NCBI RefSeq assembly: GCF_014196745.1
Contig: NZ_JACIEH010000004.1
Span: 62,001 to 126,000, forward strand
Reading direction: 5' to 3'
Length of the DNA stretch: 64,000 nucleotides
Origin: Sphingomonas kyeonggiensis
Lineage (GTDB): Bacteria; Pseudomonadota; Alphaproteobacteria; Sphingomonadales; Sphingomonadaceae
The translations under genes and the position numbers were made by a program. Under the pieces are notes generated by a model, which was not told where the DNA came from, ran no database searches, and worked only from the letters and a program-made list of their open reading frames with translations. This document shows, one piece after another, positions 18,195-25,900 of this stretch; position 1 is the first letter of the stretch, and the number at the start of each line of letters is the position of its first letter.

Positions 18195-18602
18195 TCACAG
18201 GATCGCCTTCTCCGCCGGCTCCTGCCACCAGGCATCGTGCAGCCCGTCGGCATAGTTGACCGGCGCCGCCTCCAGCTCCTCCAGCGGCACGTCGTCGAGG
18301 CACAGCACCTGCACCGACACGAATGCCCCGCCGATCGCCTCGACATAGCCGGTCCCGAACGGCGCGATGCCGCATTTGCTGCAGAAGCGGTGATGCCCGC
18401 TCTTCGTGCCGAACTGATATTCGCCCAGCGCTTCCTCGCCCGACAGAAGCCGGAACTGCTCGGGCTTGAGCAGCGCGCCCCAGTTGCGGCGCTTGCGGCA
18501 ATAGCTGCAGTTGCACTTGCCCGTGCCCGCGGCGAGATCGATGTCCGCTTCGAAGGTCACCGCGCCGCAGTGGCAGCTGCCATGATAGGTCTTGGTCGTC
18601 AT
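18195..18602 (-). CDS. GFA-family (CENP-V/Gfa-like) zinc protein
   Basis: The 135-aa protein has the zinc-binding Cys pattern of the glutathione-dependent formaldehyde-activating enzyme family: GSCHCGAVTFEAD, CNCSYCRKRRNWG and FCSKCGIAPFGTGY. Members bind zinc and often glutathione adducts, but a formaldehyde role is rarely proven. AGGAA abuts the ATG. It is divergent from a WYL-domain regulator gene with a perfect 18-bp inverted repeat between them, so it is probably that regulator's target. Confidence 0.9.
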   Translation of the reverse strand: MTTKTYHGSCHCGAVTFEADIDLAAGTGKCNCSYCRKRRNWGALLKPEQFRLLSGEEALGEYQFGTKSGHHRFCSKCGIAPFGTGYVEAIGGAFVSVQVLCLDDVPLEELEAAPVNYADGLHDAWWQEPAEKAIL

Positions 18603-18635
18603 TTCCTGGCTCCCGTTTGATCTGACGGGACTCGA

Positions 18636-18683
18636 CCTACTGCCATGCTGCTGCCAGCATGGTGTCAGCAGCATGGCAGTAGG
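18636..18683. promoter_or_regulatory. 18-bp inverted repeat between GFA and WYL-regulator genes
   Basis: CCTACTGCCATGCTGCTG (18636-18653) is repeated in exact inverse orientation at 18666-18683 around a 12-base spacer, which itself contains CCAGCATGG. It lies 33 bases from the GFA start and 49 bases from the regulator start. Size, perfection and position fit an operator for the divergent pair. Confidence 0.75.
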
Positions 18684-18732
18684 TGTCGGGATGTCGGCGC
18701 GGAACGAGTCGGCGCCGCCAGGGAACCAGCAA

Positions 18733-19419
18733 ATGCGGAAAGCAGACCGCCTCTTCCAAATCGTCCAGATCCTGCGCCGGGGCACGCGCCCGATCACTGC
18801 CGACGCGATCGCCATCGAGCTCGAGACCTCGAAGCGCTCGGTCTATCGCGACATCGCCGCGCTGATCGGCCAGCGCGTGCCGATCCGCGGCGAGGCGGGG
18901 GTGGGCTATGTCCTCGAAAGCGGGTTCGACCTGCCCCCGCTGATGCTCACCGCCGACGAGATCGACGCGGTCGCCCTGGGCGCCACCTGGGTCGCCGGCC
19001 ATGCCGATGAGAGCCTCGCCCGCGCCGCGACCGACCTGCTCGCCAAGATCGCCGCGGTGCTGCCCGAGGAGATGCGCCCCTTCCTCGGCAATCCCGCCAC
19101 CCGCGCCGTGCCCGCCTGGGACCGGCCGGTCGACGGCATCGACGCCGTCCAGCTGCGCGCCTGGATCCGCGCCGGCCGCAAGCTGCGCCTCGACTATGCC
19201 GACGAACAGGGCCGCGCGACGCAGCGCGTGATCTGGCCGCTGATGATCGGCTATGCCGACACCACCCGCGTCGTCGTCGCCTGGTGCGAGCTGCGCACCA
19301 GCTTCCGCACCTTCCGGCTCGATCGGATCGCGGTGGCGGAGTTCCTCGACGAGCTGATCCCCGGCAGCGCCGCCCAGCTGCGGGCGCGGTGGCTCAAGGA
19401 AGTGCGGGAGCGGGGCTGA
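18733..19419 (+). CDS. YafY-family transcriptional regulator (HTH_11 + WYL domain)
   Basis: The 228-aa protein starts MRKADRLFQIVQILRRG, the standard start of this family; longer in-frame starts run through the palindrome. The winged helix (residues 1-60, TSKRSVYRDIAALIGQRVPI) is followed by a WYL sensor domain (about 130-200: LRAWIRAGRKLRLDYADEQG, WPLMIGYADTTRVVVAWCEL). The WYL triad is partly altered. Members sense small ligands and repress adjacent genes. Its neighbour in divergent orientation encodes the GFA protein, the likely target. Confidence 0.88.
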   Translation: MRKADRLFQIVQILRRGTRPITADAIAIELETSKRSVYRDIAALIGQRVPIRGEAGVGYVLESGFDLPPLMLTADEIDAVALGATWVAGHADESLARAATDLLAKIAAVLPEEMRPFLGNPATRAVPAWDRPVDGIDAVQLRAWIRAGRKLRLDYADEQGRATQRVIWPLMIGYADTTRVVVAWCELRTSFRTFRLDRIAVAEFLDELIPGSAAQLRARWLKEVRERG

Positions 19420-19434
19420 ACCCTCATATCTCCC

Positions 19435-19465
19435 ATCGTCATCCCGCCTTCGCGGGGATGACGAT
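19435..19465. repeat. Single hairpin of repeat family B, possible bidirectional terminator
   Basis: ATCGTCATCCCGCC-TT-CGCGGGGATGACGAT is a near-perfect hairpin (one unpaired G) between two convergent genes, the WYL regulator and the VOC protein. It could serve both as terminator. Confidence 0.65.
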
Positions 19466-19511
19466 CTAGAACCTTCCTCGGGCCATCAACTCAACCCACT
19501 CCCCCTCACCC

Positions 19512-19931
19512 CTAGAACGTCACCACCACGCTCTCCGCCGAGATCTCGGCCGGGCCGTGATACACCGCCTCGATATTGTTGCCGTCGGGATCGATCAGGA
19601 ACGCGCCGTAATAGCCGGGGTGATAGGGCCGCTCGCCCGGCGCGCCGTTATCCACGCCACCCGCCGCCAGCCCTTCCGCATGGAAGCGGTCCACCGTCGC
19701 CCGGTCCTTCGCCTGGAAGGCGATATGGTGCCGCCCGGTCAGCTTGCCCGCCGCGGCCTCGCTTTCGGGCGTCGAGACGAACAGCTCGTCCGCCCAGAAA
19801 TAATCCTCGCCCTCGCCGGCGATCGGCACCCCGATCACCTCGAACACCGCGCCGTAGAAGCGCCGGCTCGCCGCCAGGTCGCGCACGACGAGCTGGATAT
19901 GATCGATCAATCGTCCGCGGTGCAGTTCCAT
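19512..19931 (-). CDS. VOC-family (glyoxalase/dioxygenase fold) protein
   Basis: The 139-aa protein carries a vicinal-oxygen-chelate fold: IDHIQLVVRDLAASRRFYGAVF at the N-terminus, GRHHIAFQAKDRATVDRFH in the middle and YYGAFLIDPDGNNIEAVYH at the end. These supply the His/His/Glu metal ligands of the half-sites. The exact reaction is unknown; many such proteins are glyoxalases or resistance proteins. GAGGAG lies 7 bases before ATG 19931. It is divergent from an ArsR gene whose operator may affect it too. Confidence 0.88.
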   Translation of the reverse strand: MELHRGRLIDHIQLVVRDLAASRRFYGAVFEVIGVPIAGEGEDYFWADELFVSTPESEAAAGKLTGRHHIAFQAKDRATVDRFHAEGLAAGGVDNGAPGERPYHPGYYGAFLIDPDGNNIEAVYHGPAEISAESVVVTF

Positions 19932-20015
19932 GCGCGCGCTCCTCTTTGCCCAAGGCAACCGGCGGCGACGGGCGACGGTTCCCTGCACTTGCATGCAGCT
20001 CTGCCTCGCGCTAAC

Positions 20016-20035
20016 ACTGAACCATATGGTTCAGT
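20016..20035. promoter_or_regulatory. 20-bp palindrome spanning the ArsR start codon
   Basis: ACTGAACCATATGGTTCAGT is a perfect palindrome whose centre CATATG contains the ATG of the ArsR-type gene. A repressor bound here would block its own transcript. No Shine-Dalgarno sequence can be placed inside it, so the message may be leaderless or nearly so. Confidence 0.8.
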
Positions 20036-20391
20036 TTTCAGCCACTGCCCGCCTCGACGCGTCCTTCGCCGCGCTGTCGGACGCCACCCGGCGCGGCGTG
20101 CTCGAGCAGCTGGCGCGCGCCGAGGCCTCGATCACCGACCTTGCCGAGCGCTTCCACATGACCCTCACCGGCATGAAGAAGCACATCCACGTCCTCGAGC
20201 GCGCCGGGCTGGTCGTCACCGAGAAGATCGGCCGGGTGCGGACCTGCCGGCTCGGCGTACAGGGCCTGACCGAAGAGGCCGCCTGGATCGCCGGCTATCA
20301 CCAGCTCTGGAACGCGCGCTTCGACGCGCTGGACGAGATCATCGCGGAACTCAAAGCCAAGGAGAACAAGGATGAGCCTGAACGCCACTGA
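20026..20391 (+). CDS. ArsR-family transcriptional regulator
   Basis: The 121-aa winged-helix repressor has the ArsR core LDASFAALSDATRRGVLEQLARAEASITDLAERFHMTLTGMKKHI and the wing KIGRVRTCRLG. The metal-site cysteines of ArsR/SmtB are missing, so it is a non-metal type, as usual for ArsR genes paired with SRPBCC proteins. MVQFSATARLD is the fitting start; a longer frame begins at 19930 but lies upstream of the palindrome. It overlaps the SRPBCC gene by 20 bases. Confidence 0.9.
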   Translation: MVQFSATARLDASFAALSDATRRGVLEQLARAEASITDLAERFHMTLTGMKKHIHVLERAGLVVTEKIGRVRTCRLGVQGLTEEAAWIAGYHQLWNARFDALDEIIAELKAKENKDEPERH

Positions 20392-20857
20392 ATTCGGCGC
20401 CACCAAAGTGACGCGCACGTCCGACACCGAGGTGGAGGCGACGCGCCTGTTCGACGCCCCGCCGCACCTCGTCTGGCGCGCCTGGACCACGGCCGAGCTG
20501 TTCCAGCGCTGGTGGGCACCCCGGTCGATGGGCGTCCCGATGCACGTCCGCGAACTCGATGTCCGCGTCGGCGGCGGCTACCGGATCGAGTTCGAGGCCG
20601 AAGGCGGCCAGGTCTGGGCGTTCTTCGGCAAGTACATCGAAGTGATCCCCAACGCCCGCATCGTCTGGACCAACGAGGAAGGCGGGGACACCGGCCCGAT
20701 CTCCTCGGTCACCTTCGAGGAACGGGACGGCAAGACCCTGGTGACCTTCCAGGAACGCTACCCGTCCAAGGAAGCGCTCGACGAAGGCATCGGCGCGGCG
20801 GAAGGCCTGCCCGAACAACTCGCCCAGCTGGCGGAACTGCTGGCGGAGATGGGGTGA
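20372..20857 (+). CDS. SRPBCC (AHSA1/START-like) domain protein
   Basis: The 161-aa protein has the helix-grip fold of the AHSA1 family: VEATRLFDAPPHLVWRAWTT, FQRWWAPRSMG, DVRVGGGYRIEFEAEGGQVW and VTFEERDGKTLVTFQERYPS. Such proteins bind hydrophobic ligands; most ArsR-coupled members have no known function. AAGGAG precedes the start inside the ArsR coding region. The overlap implies translational coupling and joint repression through the 20016 palindrome. Confidence 0.9.
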   Translation: MSLNATEFGATKVTRTSDTEVEATRLFDAPPHLVWRAWTTAELFQRWWAPRSMGVPMHVRELDVRVGGGYRIEFEAEGGQVWAFFGKYIEVIPNARIVWTNEEGGDTGPISSVTFEERDGKTLVTFQERYPSKEALDEGIGAAEGLPEQLAQLAELLAEMG

Positions 20858-20882
20858 GGATCACCGCCTGCCCAAACACCCA

Positions 20883-20912
20883 ACACAGGTCCCCGGCGAA
20901 AGCCGGGGACCA
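20883..20912. repeat. Short repeat-like hairpin (family B relative)
   Basis: AGGTCCCCGGC-GAAA-GCCGGGGACC forms a 10-bp stem shortly after the SRPBCC gene. It resembles the arms at 28644-28724. Confidence 0.55.
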
Positions 20913-21003
20913 AGGAAGGCGGCGCCGCCTCACTGCGGATGTTTCCTGCCCCGGACTCAGCCGAAGCAGGAACACCGGGATCACTTCACCTCAATCCAAA
21001 GCG

Positions 21004-22512
21004 CTAGGTGCGATCAAAACCGATACCATCCAGGCCTATGGTACCTCCGACGGTATAAACAGTTACGGTGCCATCCATGTCGATCACGACGTCTCCGCCA
21101 ACCGTGGTAAAGGCCCGCCGCTTGAACGGCCGGAAGCCGGCGGGCAACGTAAAGGCTGCCGTGCCCGTCGAACCGCCGGTAATGAAGCCGCGAAGCTGCA
21201 CGACTCCGGTATCGCCTTGCAGGCGATATGCGGCGTCCACCGAAACACCACCCACGTTCGACCAGCCATTCAGGAACATGCTGGTCGTCCCGGCCACAAT
21301 CGGACTCGCCAGGGGATGCCAAGGGGTGGAGTCTCCGTAGACGACGTTCGGCTGGAGCGGGGCATGGGGCGTGAACCCGTTGTCCCCCATCTCCGTCCCG
21401 TCGTTGGGCTTCACGCCCTCGAGCACGATCCGGGTGCTTTCGCTCGATGAAACCGTGCCGAAGCTCGCGGGATAGATCATGCCGTTCGGCGCGATACATG
21501 CGGAGACTTCATTGCCGATATCGAACAGAGAGCCCCATAGATTGCCGGGCGCCGAGATATAGGCATGCAGCGTAGCCGCCTTGAAGGTCGATCGCGCCGC
21601 GACCATGGCGATATCGACGGAAGGAGGCGGGCCCTCCACATAGGCACGCCCAAAATTCATGGCGAGCGCGCGCCGCTGGAATATGCCGCCGGAAAAATTC
21701 TCGATCGTCACGTCAAAGCTGCTGTTCACCGATGCGCGATCGCCCGTTGCGCCAACCAGGAGGCCGAACGGCCTGTTATAGTGGTTGTTGGTACTCAGGC
21801 CTTCCGAGATCAGATCGCCATCCAGTGCGGACATGAAGGGCATCAGATATGCGCTCGGCACGATCTGCCCGAGCGACAGGTCCTTTCGGGTCGAATAGAC
21901 GTCGAAGCTGTTGGCGTTCGAATCCTCCCAGCAGGCTACACCATAGTAATGGGTGAGCGTATGCACGACATAGCTTCCCCCGGTTGAGAAATTCACCAGC
22001 AGGCCGCACCCAACATTGTCGATAGCGACATTCTCGACGATCGAGCCAGGGCAGCCGTGCATTCGGATGCCACCATAGGGCACTGCGCGACGATTGCCGC
22101 TTTCGTCCAATTCCAGCGAAGTGATGACCAGATTTCGTACGCAGCAATTGATCGTGAAATCGTTCTGCGCGGATCCAGTCACCATGACATTATATGGCAC
22201 GGGTTGCTGGGCCACCCGCGTTTTGGGTTCGATGACCCACTGGAACGGATCGCTGAATTTCGCCACCAGCGCCGAGGAGTTGAGATTCCCCGCGTTGAAC
22301 GGATATCGAGCCGGCGCGCACCCTTCCAGCGTCACATAGCTCGGGATTTTCAGCCCCTGGCTGATCAGATAACGCCCGGACACCTTGGGCAGGATTACGG
22401 TACCGCCACCGCTATCTCCCACGGCATCGAGCGCCGCCTGGATGAAGGGGTAATCATCGGTAACCCCATCTCCGACTGCGCCAAAATCCAGCACACTAAC
22501 GGCACTTGTCAT
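21004..22512 (-). CDS. Phage tailspike-like right-handed beta-helix protein (Pectate_lyase_3 type), LexA-boxed
   Basis: The 502-aa protein opens with VLDFGAVGDGVTDDYPFIQAALDAVG and GGTVILP...YLISQGLKIPSYVTLEG (about residues 8-65), the Pectate_lyase_3 head of tailspikes and polysaccharide depolymerases. A long beta-helix region follows. The C-terminal domain (VVQLRGFITGGSTGTAAF, LPAGFRPFKRRAF, ending DGIGFDRT) is like those of phage tail fibre proteins. There is no signal peptide. GGAG lies 8 bases before ATG 22512. By eye the gene is clearly poorer in GC than its neighbours, suggesting acquisition. No other phage gene is near. A GAAC-N7-GAAC box lies 29 bases upstream. Confidence 0.75.
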   Translation of the reverse strand: MTSAVSVLDFGAVGDGVTDDYPFIQAALDAVGDSGGGTVILPKVSGRYLISQGLKIPSYVTLEGCAPARYPFNAGNLNSSALVAKFSDPFQWVIEPKTRVAQQPVPYNVMVTGSAQNDFTINCCVRNLVITSLELDESGNRRAVPYGGIRMHGCPGSIVENVAIDNVGCGLLVNFSTGGSYVVHTLTHYYGVACWEDSNANSFDVYSTRKDLSLGQIVPSAYLMPFMSALDGDLISEGLSTNNHYNRPFGLLVGATGDRASVNSSFDVTIENFSGGIFQRRALAMNFGRAYVEGPPPSVDIAMVAARSTFKAATLHAYISAPGNLWGSLFDIGNEVSACIAPNGMIYPASFGTVSSSESTRIVLEGVKPNDGTEMGDNGFTPHAPLQPNVVYGDSTPWHPLASPIVAGTTSMFLNGWSNVGGVSVDAAYRLQGDTGVVQLRGFITGGSTGTAAFTLPAGFRPFKRRAFTTVGGDVVIDMDGTVTVYTVGGTIGLDGIGFDRT

Positions 22513-22541
22513 CAATGTTCTCCTCATCCCCAATAGTTTGG

Positions 22542-22556
22542 GAACATATCAAGAAC
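22542..22556 (-). promoter_or_regulatory. LexA (SOS) box upstream of the tailspike-like gene
   Basis: On the minus strand the site reads GTTCTTGATATGTTC, that is GTTC-N7-GTTC, the LexA box of alphaproteobacteria. The surrounding 18 bases GGAACATATCAAGAACAT (22541-22558) recur identically at 45996-46013 upstream of the nuclease toxin gene. Confidence 0.8.
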
Positions 22557-22639
22557 ATTCAAAATCCTACATTTCAACGGCGAAATCCAAAAAGGCTCGG
22601 CTGGAAGCTACCAGCCCATCGGAGCAGCGCCTCTCTCCC

Positions 22640-24016
22640 CTAATCCCCCGCAAAGCCGAACGGCGTGACTCCGCTCTCGCGCTCGTTCGCCAGCGCCGCG
22701 CGTCCGGCGGGCGGAGCCGAGCGCTGGGGGCAGTCCGGCCGGGTGCAGGCCCGGCAGCCCAGCCCCACCGGCACCGCCTCGCCGGCCAGGTCCACCCCAC
22801 GTGCCGCCGACAGCGTCCGCGCCTCGGCCGCCGCCAGCCCGATCCCCAGCGCGAAACGCGCCTTCACCCCCTGCGCACCCTGCGGCGTCCGCGCCCGGGA
22901 CAGAGTGAACCAGCGCCCGCCCTCCTCGGTCTCGACCAGCTGCGTCAGCGTCTCGTCGGCCCGGCCGAACGCCTCGGTCAGGTTCCATAGCGGGCACAGC
23001 CCCGGCCCCTCGGCCAGCGGCGATCCGCTGGCGCCGGCGAAGCGCTTCGAGACCTGTCCCGCCCGGTCGGTGCGGATCAGGAAGAAGGGCAGCCCCCGCG
23101 CGCCCACCCGCTGCAGGGTGGTCAGCCGGTGCGCGACCTGCTCGAAATTCGCCCCGAAGCGGCGCTGGAGCAGCTCCAGGTCATAGCCGCTCGTCTCGCA
23201 TGCCCGCAGGAACCGGCCATAGGGCATCACCAAGGCCGCCGCGAAATAGCCGACCAGGTGGCGCAGATAGAGCCGCTCGCCCGCACGATCGAGCCCGGCG
23301 CCGCGCACCAGCGCATCGATCTCGCCCCGCGCTTCCTGGGACAGCCGCTCGGCCAGCGCGAAGGTGCGGCCCGGCATGTCGAGCAGCTCGGAAAGCTGGA
23401 TCTGGCGCGCGTGCAGGTCGAGCCGCTTGAGCAGTCCCGGCATCACGTCCGCCGGCAGGATGCGCACCGACAATTGGTGCTTCACCCGCAGCCGCTCGGC
23501 CATCGCGCCATAGGGATCGCCCGCCGTCTGGCGCAGCTCGTCGGCCAGCGCCTCGGCCACCGCGTCGAGATCGGCGAAATGGTTGCGCCAGCGTTCGATC
23601 TCGCGGCGCACCTGCCGGCCCGGATCGCCCGCGCCCGTATCCGCCACCGGCCCGCCGGCACCGATCCGGTCATAGGCCCGGGCGAACGCCTCGGCCCCGC
23701 CCGGTGCGCCCGCCAGCCATTCCTCCATCTGCTGCCGGTCGATCTCGAGATCGGCGAAGATCGGATCGGCCAGCCGCCGCCTGAGCGCCTCCATCCCGCC
23801 GCCGGGCTCGGCTGCGGCGAGCTTGCGCGGATCGAAGTCGTACACTTCCGAAAGCCGCAGCATCAGCATCGCCGAGACCGGCCGCTGGTTGCGCTCGACC
23901 AGGTTGAGATAGCTCGCCGACACCCCCAGCGCCTCGGCCATCGCCGCCTGGGTCAGCGCCAGCTGCCGCCGCAACCGGCGCACGGCATGTCCCGCAAAGA
24001 GTTTCTGCTCGGCCAT
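22640..24016 (-). CDS. ScfR/RamB-like XRE regulator of C2/short-chain acyl metabolism
   Basis: The 458-aa protein has an N-terminal XRE helix-turn-helix (residues 8-65, LALTQAAMAEALGVSASYLNLVERN), an IrrE/DUF955-like central part and a C-terminal DUF2083 domain with RACTRPDCPQRSAPPAGR. This is the family of RamB, MccR and ScfR, which sense acyl-CoA or acetate status and control the glyoxylate and methylcitrate pathways. It is divergent from the isocitrate lyase gene, the expected target. Two adjacent ATGs exist; AAGGAA spacing favours 24016 over 24019. Confidence 0.88.
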   Translation of the reverse strand: MAEQKLFAGHAVRRLRRQLALTQAAMAEALGVSASYLNLVERNQRPVSAMLMLRLSEVYDFDPRKLAAAEPGGGMEALRRRLADPIFADLEIDRQQMEEWLAGAPGGAEAFARAYDRIGAGGPVADTGAGDPGRQVRREIERWRNHFADLDAVAEALADELRQTAGDPYGAMAERLRVKHQLSVRILPADVMPGLLKRLDLHARQIQLSELLDMPGRTFALAERLSQEARGEIDALVRGAGLDRAGERLYLRHLVGYFAAALVMPYGRFLRACETSGYDLELLQRRFGANFEQVAHRLTTLQRVGARGLPFFLIRTDRAGQVSKRFAGASGSPLAEGPGLCPLWNLTEAFGRADETLTQLVETEEGGRWFTLSRARTPQGAQGVKARFALGIGLAAAEARTLSAARGVDLAGEAVPVGLGCRACTRPDCPQRSAPPAGRAALANERESGVTPFGFAGD

Positions 24017-24030
24017 CATCTTCCTTCATT

Positions 24031-24181
24031 CCCTCTCCCGCCTGCGGGAGAGGGAGGGAGCCGCCAGAGGCGGCGGAAGGGTGAGAGTGTGTGCTGACCG
24101 CGAGCGACGTCTTCGCGGCTCCCACACACCCTCACCCGGTCTCGCTTTGCTCGACCACCCTCTCCCGCCTGCGGGAGAGGG
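24031..24181. repeat. Paired palindromic repeat (family A) in the ScfR-aceA gap
   Basis: Two identical palindromes, CCCTCTCCCGCC-TG-CGGGAGAGGG centred type (24031-24054 and 24158-24181), enclose a spacer with further inverted arms (GGGTGAGAGTGTGTG and CACACACCCTCACCC). It has the same architecture as 8121-8235. Confidence 0.8.
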
Positions 24182-24241
24182 TTAGGGCTGTCCTACACGC
24201 ACCGTTCCCAATATGTTCTCATCAGCCGAGTCGAGCCACCT

Positions 24242-24256
24242 TGTAAAGAATTTACA
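24242..24256. promoter_or_regulatory. TGTAAA-N3-TTTACA inverted repeat upstream of aceA
   Basis: TGTAAAGAATTTACA is an AT-rich inverted repeat in the divergent promoter region, about 120 bases before aceA. It is a candidate binding site of the ScfR/RamB-like protein or an activator. The link is by position only. Confidence 0.5.
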
Positions 24257-24376
24257 CCTTTTCAACCCGAGAGAAAGCCACCCGCGACACCGCGACCCTC
24301 CCAGCATCCAAAGACCCCTATCAAGATATTCAACCAAACCGCACACAGACCAGGCAATCCAGTCAAGGAAATGACA

Positions 24377-25663
24377 ATGCCGACCCGCTTCGAAGATCTG
24401 ATCCCCGCTCCCACCGGTCGCTTCGACGGCATCGTGCGTCCGTACACGCCGGAGGACGTCCAGCGGCTGCGCGGGTCGCTGCCCATCGAGCACACCCTGG
24501 CTCGCCGCGGCGCGCTCAAGCTGTGGGAGCTGCTGCAGACCGAGGATTACATCAACGCCCTCGGCGCGCTCAGCGGCAACCAGGCGATGCAGATGGTCCG
24601 CGCCGGGCTCAAGGCGATCTACCTGTCGGGCTGGCAGGTCGCGGCCGATGCCAACACCGCCGGGCAGATGTACCCCGACCAGTCGCTCTACCCCGCCAAT
24701 GCCGGCCCCGAGCTGGCCAAGCGGATCAACGCCACGCTCCAGCGCGCCGACCAGATCGAGCATATGGAAGGCGGCGCCCAGCGCGACTGGTTCGCGCCGA
24801 TCGTCGCCGATGCCGAGGCCGGCTTCGGCGGGCCGCTCAACTGCTTCGAGATCATGAAGGCCTATATCGCCGCAGGCGCCGCCGGGGTGCACTATGAAGA
24901 CCAGCTCGCCTCGGAAAAGAAGTGCGGGCACCTCGGCGGCAAGGTGCTGATCCCGACCCAGGCGCACATCCGCAACCTCGATGCGGCACGCCTGGCCGCG
25001 GACGTCGCCGGCGTCCCCACGGTGATCTGCGCCCGCACCGATGCCGAGAGCGCCAAGCTGATCACCTCGGACGTCGACGAGCGCGACCGCGAGTTCCTCA
25101 CCGGCGAGCGGACCCCGGAAGGGTTCTTCCGTCTCAAGGACGGCACCGGCGTCGATCACTGCATCAAGCGCGGCCTGGCGTTCGCCGAGCATGCCGACCT
25201 GCTGTGGTGGGAAACCTCGAAGCCGAACATGGACGATGCCCGCCGCTTCGCCGAGGCGATCAAGAAGGAGTTCCCCAACAAGATGCTGGCGTACAATTGC
25301 TCGCCCAGCTTCAACTGGGAGAAGAACCTCGACAAGGACGACATCGCCCGCTTCCAGCGCGAGATCGGCGCGATGGGCTACAAGTTCCAGTTCGTCACCT
25401 TGGCGGGCTTCCACCAGCTCAACTACGGCATGTTCGAGCTGGCCCGGGGCTACAAGGATCGCGGCATGGCGGCCTATTCCGAGCTGCAGCAGGCCGAGTT
25501 CGCCGCCGAGGCCAATGGCTACACCGCGACGCGCCACCAGCGCGAAGTCGGCACCGGCTATTTCGATGCGATCGCCACCACCCTGGCGGGCGGATCGAGC
25601 AGCACCACGGCGCTGGCCGAGAGCACCGAAGCCGCCCAGTTCGTCACCACCGAAGCCGCCTGA
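24377..25663 (+). CDS. aceA: Isocitrate lyase
   Basis: This glyoxylate-shunt enzyme cleaves isocitrate to glyoxylate and succinate, allowing growth on acetate and fatty acids. The 428-aa protein has the signature KKCGHLGGK (catalytic Cys near residue 183), IVADAEAGFGG (metal and substrate binding), YNCSPSFNW and the TLAGFHQLNYGMF stretch. An ATG lies 6 bases earlier (24371), but AAGGAA abuts it directly and is spaced correctly for 24377. A small gene follows 23 bases later, and a strong hairpin closes the unit. Confidence 0.95.
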   Translation: MPTRFEDLIPAPTGRFDGIVRPYTPEDVQRLRGSLPIEHTLARRGALKLWELLQTEDYINALGALSGNQAMQMVRAGLKAIYLSGWQVAADANTAGQMYPDQSLYPANAGPELAKRINATLQRADQIEHMEGGAQRDWFAPIVADAEAGFGGPLNCFEIMKAYIAAGAAGVHYEDQLASEKKCGHLGGKVLIPTQAHIRNLDAARLAADVAGVPTVICARTDAESAKLITSDVDERDREFLTGERTPEGFFRLKDGTGVDHCIKRGLAFAEHADLLWWETSKPNMDDARRFAEAIKKEFPNKMLAYNCSPSFNWEKNLDKDDIARFQREIGAMGYKFQFVTLAGFHQLNYGMFELARGYKDRGMAAYSELQQAEFAAEANGYTATRHQREVGTGYFDAIATTLAGGSSSTTALAESTEAAQFVTTEAA

Positions 25664-25686
25664 AACCTGAGAAAGGAGTGATTGCC

Positions 25687-25839
25687 ATGACCGAACCCCA
25701 GCGCAGCCGCGCCGTCTTCTCGACGGAGGATTTCCGCCTGATCCGCGATGCGGTCGCCACCCACCTCGAAAAGGTGAAGGACGCACCGGAGAGCGTGAAA
25801 TACGCCAATCTCTATCACCGCCTGGGCCGCGTGGCCTGA
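25687..25839 (+). CDS. Small conserved protein following isocitrate lyase (50 aa)
   Basis: MTEPQRSRAVFSTEDFRLIR begins a 50-residue soluble protein with a second helix around LEKVKDAPESVKYANLYHRL. AAGGAG lies about 8 bases before the start, and the codon pattern matches the neighbours. It is too short for domain assignment. Its position directly behind aceA, before the terminator, suggests co-expression with the glyoxylate shunt. Confidence 0.7.
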   Translation: MTEPQRSRAVFSTEDFRLIRDAVATHLEKVKDAPESVKYANLYHRLGRVA

Positions 25840-25866
25840 GCACCGACTTTCCTGGGGAGGAAAGGA

Positions 25867-25900
25867 TGTCCGCCGAGGGGTCAGCCCTCGGCGGACATTT
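25867..25900 (+). terminator. Terminator of the aceA unit, overlapping the end of the convergent MFS gene
   Basis: TGTCCGCCGAGGG / CCCTCGGCGGACA forms a 13-bp perfect stem with loop GTCAG followed by TTTCC. The right arm is also the last codons of the convergent GPH transporter gene (stop at 25881-25883), so the sequence serves two functions. Confidence 0.75.
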
